Below, piece after piece: positions 37,175 through 47,539 of a DNA stretch of 64,000 nucleotides. The position numbers and the translations under genes are program-made. The DNA is taken from positions 9,181,001 through 9,245,000 of the forward strand of contig JAIUCV010000002.1 in assembly GCA_026724425.1 (NCBI GenBank), written 5' to 3'. The notes below the pieces were generated by a model. That model did no database searches and was not told the DNA's origin. It saw only the letters and a list, made by a program, of their open reading frames with translations. Positions within the stretch are counted from its first letter, which is position 1, and each line of letters begins with the position of its first letter. This DNA comes from Erythrophleum ivorense (Eukaryota > Streptophyta > Magnoliopsida > Fabales > Fabaceae).

Positions 37175-37625
37175 ATTGCTCGACTGCTTAGCGCTTCCCG
37201 CACGATTTCAAAGCAAAGTCCAATAATATGAATCATTGGCTCTTCTTACGTGACTGTGACCCACCACTTATTTTCTTATAAGAACTTAAAGAAATTTTTA
37301 AAAATAAAAATAATAATAAATCTATATTATTAATCTTACCTGAGCCAATCGAAAAGTATATTGAGTTATCCTGATATAAAAAAGAAAGTTTCGTTTATTA
37401 GTTTTATTTTTTGGGGAAGGCCTAAAAATTCAAAAGTAAATAAATTGACAGATATATAGCCAAAGCAATGAACCCATAAAGAATGAAAATAAAAATAAAA
37501 AAGGGGAAGAAGAAGGAATGAGTGCCTAGTGCTCGCTACGAGATTTCAAAGCAACTCCACTAATATGAATCATTTCTTATTTTCTTATCTGAATATAACC
37601 CATTACGTCTTTTTCTTATAAGAAT
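37175..37625 (+). repeat. Second local duplication upstream of RPN6
   Basis: About 37185-37290 and 37530-37615 share GATTTCAAAGCAA, CCA(A/C)TAATATGAATCATT and a TTTCTTATAAGAA block in the same orientation. Together with the 300-base duplication this shows repeated local copying in the RPN6 5' flank. Confidence 0.65.
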
Positions 37626-38193
37626 GTGATGGTAATTTGCTTTTTGCCTTCTGTTTTAAAGCCACGTGAATGCTACCTTACCACTTGAGCTTAGTTGAGT
37701 GATTGAATGGGTAACCATGCATGTGAGTTAAGATATATTAATTAAAAATATGACATTTTACAATTTACAAGTAAACTGTATATAGTACAATAAGATAGAA
37801 CAAAAAGTGTAAAAAGATAAAATAAAGCCTGTACACATTTTCACCAATTTGTATTACTTTATTTCGGATTGCATAATTATATAATTGCACAAGATTCAAT
37901 ATAAGTAATCAACCAGCTTTAGTTATGTGACATTTAAGTTAAACAAAATATTTTGAGTTAAAATTTTAATTGGAGTTAAATGAATTTAAAAAAAAAAGTA
38001 TATTGGACCATCTTGATGTAAGAAGGGTTTCCATGGCATTTTATGTCCTCCAAAACCAAAAGCACAGCAGAAATTACAGAAAAGAAGTCAAAACCTCTGA
38101 CGAAGGGCGGACACATGCATGTTTCCAATTACTTTAGTTCTTAATTGCCCATAATTAATTCACATATTTGATCCACATGCCCTGAGTAGAGTT

Positions 38194-40104
38194 TCATACG
38201 AAGTCGCCATTCTGATTGATGCCCATCTTTGTCTTGGCAGGGCTAGAGAAGACGAAGTCGAGGTTGTAAAGCACAGGAGTCATAGTAAGAGAGCACAAGA
38301 AGACCAATACAGGACCAAATATCCAAAGCAAGAGAGGAAGTGCAGCGTAGAAGAGCCTGTTTCCCACAGTGTTCAGAATCAAGCCTTTCTCTAAGATGTC
38401 GTTGATATAAGATGGCGTGACCAAGGACATGGGGTGCTGTGGGGTGTTCACGAGAATGTTGACTTGGTTTATGAACCTTATAGACAGGGAGTGGCAGAAG
38501 AATGAGAAGAGGAACAAAGCGAGGAGTGTCACGTATTTGAGTGCCACCATGAACTCTCCGTGAGCTCCATACACTGTGTCGTTCAGTGGCTTCTTCAAAC
38601 TGTAGCTGCTGCTTACCACTGCTGCTAGTCCAGTGCACAGCAGCACCGAGGTTGTCGCCATTAGAGTCGATCCCATGATTGTGTTCCTCAGCGATTGAAC
38701 CGCTAGGATGTTCTTCTTCTCATTGTCCTGCCATGTTTATCAACACATTAGTTTTTCATTTATTCTATATATTTCTGTGCTTTCTTGTTCCAGTAGTATA
38801 AATCCGATTTAGATCCCCTCATATCTATTTCTTTCCTCACATATTTATGTATATTTGAGAAGATTCAAGTCTGGACAAAAAGATAAATGTGGTAGCAGTT
38901 TAGTGAATAAACTACTAGGATGATCTTCTTCTCATTGTCCTGCCATATTTACCAACATTAATTTTTCATTTATTATATATATTTTAGGTTTTCTTGCCTT
39001 GCACGTGACATCATGATAGATATGAAGAGAAATAGACATAATAAGTTTTATTATCTTTTTTATAATTAATTCAAAAAGGTTTCAGGTGTATCTCTCTCAT
39101 CACATAACTATAAATACATGAAATGATGGAATATCCTACGCAACACTAAATGTGATAGCCACTTACATTAATGCGATAAGCTTTTTGATGTACAGAAGAT
39201 ACAAAAATTGATCATCAATCATATCATGCATACATTGAAACTATATTAATGATGAGAAAATATGGCTGGGAAGAATTGAAAGTTGGTGATCTGCATGGCA
39301 TCTGATTTAATCAATATGGACAAAAAAGAACTGTTTGTATTTTATACAAGTACATAGACACGCAGCAAGAATCCTAGACTTTGCTATTTAATATATTATC
39401 ATTGTTATTTGGTTTGCCCCGCACACTTTTGTAGCTAGGAACGCATATTCACCCAACTATACCCTGAAGAAAGGACAATATTCCATCTGTCTTCTTGTTT
39501 TGTCACTAGTATATGCCATTTATTGGTGACAACGAGGATCTATTAAGAGGGGAAAAAAAGTGTTGAGTGGGAATAAAACTTGCATATTATTATTGAGAAG
39601 CACAAGCGTACGAATTAATTAAGCTGACTAAGGTGGGATTTAAACAGAGAAAATTATGCATTAACAGCTTTATAAAAAGAGATCAGAAGGAATATTATAA
39701 TTAACTACTAGCTAGTAGCTGCTTAGTGTTTGATATATATGAATGGAAATAGAAACCTTCTTTGAACACTTTAAAGCTTTGAGAATAGGTTTAACGATCA
39801 TTTTAAAAATGAAAATGGCAATAGAATAAAACGTCCACACTGAATGTGCGATATATTATTATTAGTATTCGAGAGTTTTAAAAAAGAATAAGAGAGATAT
39901 TGAGGTGTTTATATATATATATATAGATATATATACCTTCATCATGGCATCAACCCAGTTGCGTCGACCAGAGGCATTAATGCCAATGATAGTTCTGTGA
40001 GGCTGAGTCCGAACCATATGCCACAGCCAGAAATGGTAACTAATGCTTATCAGGAGCGCTAATGGCACCAATATCACATCCAAATAACACTTCCTCCATT
40101 CCAT
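38194..40104 (-). CDS. DUF599 family membrane protein
   Basis: Two exons on the minus strand, 39937-40104 and 38194-38727, joined in phase 0 by a 1209-base intron, give 233 residues (MEWRKCYLDVIL start). At least four hydrophobic segments are visible: YLDVILVPLALLISISYHFW, a Ser/Thr/Leu-rich helix after GSTLMATTS, YVTLLALFLFSFFCHSL, and LFYAALPLLLWIFGPVL. The motifs HRTIIGINASGRRNWVDAMM and DNEKKNILAVQSLRNTIMGS are the hallmark of DUF599 (PF04654). The function of this family is not known; membrane location is inferred from the helices. The start of exon 2 is partly duplicated inside the intron at 38902-38985. Confidence 0.93.
38902..38985 (-). repeat. Partial duplicate of the DUF599 intron/exon 2 boundary
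   Basis: Minus-strand GGCAG|GACAATGAGAAGAAG occurs here as well as at the true acceptor (38728/38727). Similar flanks are GCTAGGATG/ACTAGGATG and TTTTTCATTTATT. The extra copy lies about 210 bases upstream of the real acceptor and includes an intact AG, so it could be a decoy splice site. Confidence 0.75.
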
Positions 40105-40198
40105 CTCTCAGTTTCTGCAATTCCTCTCTCTTGTTCTCTTTTAGCAATTTCAGTTCTGAACTTCTTCTGTTCTCTTTGTGGGCTATGCCATCTATGGT

Positions 40199-40209
40199 GT
40201 ATATATATG
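40199..40209 (-). promoter_or_regulatory. Possible TATA box of the DUF599 gene
   Basis: Minus strand CATATATATAC about 95-105 bases upstream of the ATG at 40104. Confidence 0.35.
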
Positions 40210-40439
40210 CACATAATGGAAGAATGTAAGCAGACATATGTTTGACTGCGTGGTTCGGTTTTTACTGTGACCAAAGTGGAGAAAAAAGAGAAAAACAGGA
40301 CATAGCCATTGCTTTTTCGATATCCTACAAATCTTGGCCTAATTATGTTCAAGTGGACTCTTGTCCTTATGCCCCCTTCTTCTTTTTTCCATTGATCATC
40401 GATCAATTTGCTGCCTTTATCGTTTGTCCCTTTTGATAT

Positions 40440-43400
40440 GCTTTGATGATTTATGGTATTATTACGGTTGGTTCAAGTTTGTACCATGACGTTTATGTAT
40501 AGATCATGATCATACCGTGTTTGGTTCAACTAATTGGTATCAAGTTATTTGTACATAATTCATGATGATATTATGATTGATTCAAATTGTTTCCAAAATG
40601 CTTGCGCATATTATTTATAGTGACATCAAAATTGGTTCAAGGTAGTATCATGGTATTTGCGCCAGGTACTTTATTATTTTCACTCCACGACGACCATGAC
40701 CAATATCATGATGATATATAAGGGAGTACGTGGGTACAAGATCATATGTAGATTTGATAAATCACACAAAAATTATGAGGCACACAAATTTGTGTTTTTA
40801 GTTTCTAACATAAGATATATAAAGTTTATCCTTGAGAATTACACAGAAATTAAAGTGAGATATGAATTGATGAAGCACATTTAAAAAAAAAAAGCTTACT
40901 TATCAACAATAAATTTATTTAAAGACTCAATTTAAACGTTATTTTAATGAAAAATTATTTAATTTTTTTTATGTACCCAAATTGCAATTGTTTCCAGAGA
41001 TTTATCATAGAACAAAACTTCAAATTAAGATCTTTTAAAACGAAGATTCCCTTACAGCACACTACAATAATGGGACGTTTAATTAAAAAAAAAATACTAC
41101 ACTTTACGCATTTCACGAATCCTTTAATATTAGAAGATCCGTATTCGTAAAACTTCAGTATTTTGTCATGATTATTATTAAAGGAAATGAGGAGGATGTT
41201 TCATGAGAAGGTGAGGGTGAAGGTGCATTCTTCGTCAGAGAAGATAAGAAAAGGATCAGTGGCCCCAACATGAGTCGTGAAGCAACCCAATTGAAGTGCG
41301 TTTCACTCTGTATATATGTCAATGACAGCCGTTTTGCAAGGAGATTCCAATTTAACTTTATCATTTGCGGAAAAAATTAATTAAAAACATTTTTTTTTGT
41401 TAGTTATATCTCATTCATCTTATTGTTTTAAAGTGTTCTTATTATTATTATTTTAAATTATTGTTTTGGTCCCTATCCACTTTTTAATTTGATGTCTATA
41501 ATTTAAAAATTTATAATTAAGTCCTTATAATTTAGCAAATTATTAATTTAGTCTTAGTTATTAATCTTTGATTAGTATTTTGTTAAATTTTATTAATGTG
41601 AATGTGTTATCTGTGTACTTTAAATATGTATGATTTATTTTAATAAACAAGTAAAATAGATAATAAAGTGAAATTAACTCTCATGTATATAGCAAATGAT
41701 TCAACATGTATTAAGTAGCTTGAATGATTTGACTTGATCAATTATGCATATTTATAGTACTAACATAATATATGGTTTAGTCGTATTGGTAGAACAAGAT
41801 GCCAACAAAAATTTAATGATAAGGAATAAATTAAAAAAAATTAAACTATAAAGAATTTTAAACCATAGAGATTAAATTAAGAATATATCAAGTGAAAAAA
41901 TAGAAATTAGAAGAGGAATTTAATCTTTTTTATCTTAATTTTTTATATTTTTGTTATCTTTTAGTTGTTATTCAGTGTTTTTATTTAAGAACCCTTCTAT
42001 AAAAAGTGCCAATCTCACTTATTTTCTATTATGTTATTTTAAACTTTTTAATTATAAAAAGACACAATGACAGCCATTTCATCCTCAACTTTAAGAACAA
42101 ATCAGGCCTATTACTATACTATTTTAATCATTTAAACATTTTACATAAAATAATTATGTTGATTTTTAAAGAGATTATGAAGTTACTTAAAAAAAATCAT
42201 ACAACATAATTCGTGTGTGACTTTATTTAAATAATTCTACTTACATGGATAGATATATTCATATTCTATGTTCTCTTATTCATTTTCTGAGCAACAAAAA
42301 AACAAAAGTCTTCCATAATTTTTGCAAAGCAAATCCTGCTTTAATAAAGTTAGTCAAAGGAAAAACAAAAGCAAGTGAAAGGAATAGACATTAATAAAGA
42401 AGGCACAGACATTTAGTCATTTATTTATATAATAATTCTAGATGTTTTATTTATAGGGAATTTGATTGAGTTGGGGTCTTTTTCTGACATGACAAGCTGT
42501 GGACAATATCATATATTGAGCTGTGCACGATTGTTGATAACACTGCTTATGGAATTATAAAAATGGAATTCCTTTAACAAAGTTAGTCAAAGCAAAAACA
42601 AAAGTCCCCTATCATACCCACAAAAGAAAAAAAAAATAAAAACCTTATCTCTGCTTATCCAAATTATAATTATTGGATAACAAAATTATTTCATGATGAA
42701 AAAAGAGTTTCAAAAAATGTAGATATTAAAGGAGGCCAATCAAACATAGGATGGGTAAATGGGATAGCATAAGTGGTAGGCGGCCAACAAAACTTTGCAA
42801 TAAGTGGGAATATGATTTCCACCTTGTTCCACTGCTTGCCTAGTGCTCTAAGATCAACACCCAAACAGATTTTATTGAACTTTATGTTTGCATATTTTAA
42901 AAATTAATACAATTTTTAATTGTTACTTGATTATGATCAACCTTACAAAATATGGAAAAAAAATTGTGAATTATGAAGCAGAGTGCAGCACAATTTTTTT
43001 CAGGTCACTTTGGTGAAAGAAAGCCATTACTTTGACAACAGTTGAATTAATTGACCCAATCTAAGAAAACTTAAATATGGTTTTATATTTTTGTTATTAA
43101 AGTTTTGTAATGATAACGTAATAAGTGCATACATTTTGTGTCAAACAATTGTGAAAGATAACAAGATTATAATATAACTATAACCCGGCTTAAATTTTTG
43201 GTTGTCGACAAAACCTTAAAATAAAAAAATAAGATAAAAAAGAGAGAGAGAAAGAGGAGGTGTTGCAACGCTCCACATTCTTTGGGCACAAGAAAGGATT
43301 GGCTTGTTTGCCCAAAAAAAAAAATCTAATTAATGTAAATAAAATAAATAGTTTTAAAACAGAGTAAGTTTGGTATCCCTTTCTTAATGATAATATGGAC

Positions 43401-43630
43401 AATGTAATATATTACACAATATTTAATTGCATAACCCTATCTATTTAGATAGTGTTAAAAGTTAAATGTAATTATTTAATATTATTAAAATATACTTTAT
43501 TAATTTAATAATTAATTAATGCTAATTTATAATAAATATTTTACTATTTTTTAGATAAATATATAATTTAATTTAATATTACATAATTTATCATTATAAA
43601 AAGTATATAAATTATTGTAATTAAGGATAC
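40440..43630. other. AT-rich intergenic region with a probable MITE
   Basis: No gene recognised. At about 41465-41890 a left block (TTGGTCCCTATCC, TCTATAATTTAAAAATTTATAATTAAG) is mirrored loosely on the right (AAACCATAGAGATTAAATTAAG), suggesting a small inverted-repeat element. At 40460-40660, GGTTCAA-type phrases (GGTTGGTTCAAGTTTGTACC, TTGGTTCAAGGTAGTATCATG) recur as a worn short repeat. Confidence 0.4.
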
Positions 43631-43640
43631 TTCAAAAACA

Positions 43641-43664
43641 TATATATATATATATATATATATA
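43641..43664. repeat. (TA)12 microsatellite
   Basis: Uninterrupted TA dinucleotides just upstream of the 43.7-kb inverted repeat. Confidence 0.95.
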
Positions 43665-43731
43665 AAAACACCAAATACCCAAATCTCTCCACAGGCGTCA
43701 TCACATTGACAACGAGCAAAAGAAGGACGGA

Positions 43732-43888
43732 GCAGATTCTCTCTTGTTTGCACGGCAACTGCATCGTCCAGTTGTAAGAGATATTGCTTTATTTTATTAT
43801 TTATTCACTTTTTTTTTTCTTTCAAAATCAATGATTTTTTTTTTACAATTGGATGATGCAATTGCCGCGCAAACGGGAGAGAATTTGC
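43732..43888 (+). repeat. 45-bp ungapped inverted repeat; microRNA-precursor-like hairpin or MITE
   Basis: Left arm 43732-43776 and right arm 43844-43888 are reverse complements over 45 bases, with 7 differences and no gaps, around a 67-base loop. All seven differences are transitions. In a plus-strand transcript five become G-U wobbles and two are C-A mismatches, so the RNA would fold into one long stem. The arms have balanced composition in an AT-rich region. I do not recognise a known miRNA in either arm. A short inverted-repeat transposon worn by C-to-T changes is the other reading. Confidence 0.75.
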
Positions 43889-43941
43889 GTCCGAAGAAGG
43901 GGGATAAGAATATACTCCTAAAGATCCTTGTCCACAATTAG

Positions 43942-45486
43942 TTTGTGCACTTGAGTTAGAATGAGACATTATTTGATAAATAAATCAAGTTTACAACTAC
44001 CATTTATTGTAAGCAACTAGGTGGTCATCCGTACGGATATTTAAAATCTTTTTTATTTTTTATATCATAAAATTATTCAAAAATTTTGGTGAAATATAAA
44101 TTGTTTTCAACACATGAATTATTTGTTGTTTATTATGCTCATAATTAAAATTTAACTTGCATGTATAATCACACACATGTAAACAACAAAAATAGCTGTA
44201 ATTGTTTAAATAAAATTAGGTTCAACTAATCAAGAAATAACGTAACAATAGTATATTAATCTAATAAAAGTAACTCGCGGATATCAAAATTGCCAATGAA
44301 TCATACGTGAGTGATATTTTTTATAACCGTCAAATAATATTTGCGTTAATTTATATTCATTTCAAGTATTTCATTTTTTAAGTTAATTTTTATACTTAAT
44401 TTTTAAAAATTGATAAGGTTAATACTTTTATTTGTAAAATTTCTGTTAATCACATATTACATGTTGATATCAATTATTAAATTAAACATTTAAGGTTGAA
44501 TAATGGATTAAACTTATATACAATTATTTATATATTTGTTGTTATGTTTTTCAATTAAAATATAGTAGTTGTATGATTTTTTAAAATAATAATATGATAA
44601 GTGCATGATTTAATTACAAAATTATATATTTTTTTGTAAAAATTGTATACTTATTAATTTATTATTAAAAAATATATATTTATCATATCCTAATAGCCAA
44701 ATTTAATAACAAAGATATAAGTTTTTTTTTTTGAAAAAAAAAATTCCCTTGCAAATGTTACAAAGAATACAAGAATAATTACTGCTAATTAGGTGGTCCA
44801 CTAGGGTAAAAAATGCGAATCTTGGATTAGATTAGGATTGAAGATGTGGATATTTTGTTAGGCAATTGAATGTGATTTAAGTAACATGTGATTCTTCTTT
44901 ACGTTTCATCTCAACACTGTGACTGGGGAGATATTTTGGAGAAGGCAAAAACTATACGAAGTGACTTTTAGTAAATTTTTTTGGAGAAAAAATCATTATG
45001 GAAAAGAAAGTGCTTATTGTTGTGACATCGATCTCATAGCCATTTTTCCTCTCCATTTGGACATAAACATGATCACAAGTTCATATATACATTAATTGTG
45101 TGCAATTTTTGTTATTTGTAGTATAAAGTAAAGCCCAAGTCCAATCATGGTCCACTAGATTCGCACTGAGTTCAATTATTGGTTTTTGGTTTCAGTCTTC
45201 GTCTACATATAGCCCATCAAAGTGTAGTGCTTAGTTTGGTAGCTTGGAGGAAATAGAAAACAGATGACATCGCTTAAAAATCTTGTTTGGTAGTAAGATT
45301 ATGTTAGGGGTAATAGAATCTGTCAAAGAGCTATTTAATTTATGTAATATCCATGAAGTTATTGTTATTATTATTCAACAGTCTTTATTTTATTATTTAT
45401 TTTTTTTAAGTTAGAATATGATGATCATTTTTATATTATTTTTTATTTTTATATTATTTTTATCCAATAAAATATACAAATAAAAT
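43942..45486. other. AT-rich intergenic region
   Basis: No gene, RNA gene or clear repeat family recognised. Confidence 0.4.
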
Positions 45487-45656
45487 AATATTTCTATTCT
45501 TTAATTTTTATATTATATTAAACATAATTATTTAATTTCATTCTCATTCTCATTTCTTTTCCAATTTGATTAATATTTCTATTCTTTAATTTTTATATTA
45601 TATTAAACATAATTATTTAATTTCATTCTCATTCTCATTTCTTTTCCAATTTGATT
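45487..45656 (+). repeat. Exact 85-bp tandem duplication
   Basis: 45487-45571 is repeated at 45572-45656 with no difference seen by eye (AATATTTCTATTCTTTAATT ... TTTTCCAATTTGATT). It is either a recent duplication or an assembly artefact. Confidence 0.9.
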
Positions 45657-46186
45657 AAAAATAATTTTGTGTACTAAATGTGACATATATGTATGGCTCA
45701 TCTTAAACTTGAATTAAGATCATATGTATGATATAGATACGTACTCTAATTCTAATACATATAGTCTCAACAAAAATCATTTTAAGCTATCTAGTCATTT
45801 CAAGTAAATCTTCAAAAGTCGTTAATGGAATGGAAATAATATCATTACAAAGAAAAATTATTCTCCTAACTATGTATTTTACGTGCTTACTTTGTTATAA
45901 ATATTTACTATTTAAATTTTATGTGTTTAGTATAATTATATATATACTAGTATTTCAAAACATACATATATATATATATATATATGTTATGTCCTAAAAT
46001 ATTCCTTGTTAGTGGTAAAAGTTCCACTATGCATTTGCTAAATTAGAAAGCTATTAGATTCTTTCTTGAATAAATTTCAATCCTGTGAAAGAAACCTTAA
46101 TATAAACTAATTACTTGATCAGTGCTTTGCATGAGGTATTTAGCAAGATGTTTTTATCTTTTGACTTGAATGATATGTAATATGTA

Positions 46187-46985
46187 TATATATATATATA
46201 TATATTAAGAAAATGATTCCATATATAATTTAAGAAACACTAAAGTTTAATTAAAATGAAAAAAAGAGTTAAGAACAGTAAAGGCAAAAGTTGAGTTAAG
46301 GCAAAGAAGAGTTAAGGAGAGTAGGAACAAAGGTTAAGGAGAAAGGGAAATTTTGAGAAGAGACAAAATAACTTAAAAAGAGTAAGATGTAAGACTCAAC
46401 GCATTGTTTGAGCATGACATTAAAAGGATGTATATATACACTATTCTGTTACCATAAATACACACAGACACACATATACACATTAAGAAAGTAATTATAG
46501 TTAAGATCTAGAGAATATTAAAGTTTAATTGAGATAAAGGAAGAGTTAAAAAAAGTAAAAATAGAAATTGAGGAGAGACAAAAAAAACTTGAAGATAGAT
46601 GGAACTACTTAAGGAAAGTAAGACATTAGGCTTAATGTGTTTGTCGAGCACGACACTAAAAGCATATATATATATATATATTAACAAAGTGATTCAAAAC
46701 AAATTTTAGAGAACACTGAAATTTAATTGAGGAAAAGAAAAAGTCAAGAAGTGTAAAAGCAGCAAATCAGTTGAAGGGCGGATGAAATAAAAAGAGTAGA
46801 AATAAAACTTATGTTGAGACATGAAAAAGTTAGAGAGAGTAGAGGTAGAAGTTAAATAGAGATAAAAAACTTGAAGAGAGATAGAAAAGTTTTAGGAGAG
46901 TAAGAGGCTAGGTTGAGAGCATTGCCCCAATGCCATACTAAAAGTATGTATATATACATTATTCAGTTGCTGTAAATCTGACTGT
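46187..46985 (+). repeat. Purine-rich tandem array, left (forward) block, three units
   Basis: Three diverged units begin near 46206, 46482 and 46680, each after a (TA)n or ACAC/TATA tract with TTAA(G/C)AAA(A/G)T(G/A)ATT. Each runs through CACTAAAGTTTAATT-like and GAGTTAAGGAGAGTA-like blocks. Units end with a (T/G)GAGCA(T/C)GACA(T/C)TAAAA motif and GTATATATACA(C/T)TATTC. Unit length is about 200-300 bases. The same family recurs inverted at 56880-57800 and in both directions at 50.5-52.4 kb. Confidence 0.8.
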
Positions 46986-47539
46986 TATTTGTATTTGCTT
47001 AACTTATTACATTATTTATGTTTGCTCAACTTTATATTAGCTTAACTTTAAATCACATGTGTAATAGTTAAATTGAATGCATGTCATGTGCATTAATATT
47101 ATCTGTAAATTAGTTTTTTTAAAAGAAATTTACATAATTTTTTGAGGCATAAAGGTGTAGGATTCTAATGAACCAATAGGAGGACACATGTCATAAAATT
47201 TGAAATATTAATAGTTATAATCTTAATGGACACGCTATTAAAGCCTTGTAGAAACAAAGCAACACTTTCATACCCCCAAGTACTTTAACTTTTGCAATAA
47301 CTAAATTCAGTTTATCTTTCCCAAAAGCAATCATTTAAAAGGCTAATAGGTGTATGGATGGAATATTCAATCATTTCACCTTTCACATAAGACATTCTCT
47401 TAGGCAAAGAAGGTTCATTCCTATGCTAGGTATTATATACATAAACGAAGAAGAGAGAAAGCAAGAAAATGAAAGAATGAAGTCAAGAAGCAAAAGATTA
47501 ATGGGAAACCTCTAAGAAAGCATTTATGGTTTAAGACCT

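Noticed and set aside
46187..46985. The purine-rich arrays read as LTRs
   Set aside because: The partner block at 56.9-57.8 kb is inverted, not direct, and no primer site lies inside the left block.
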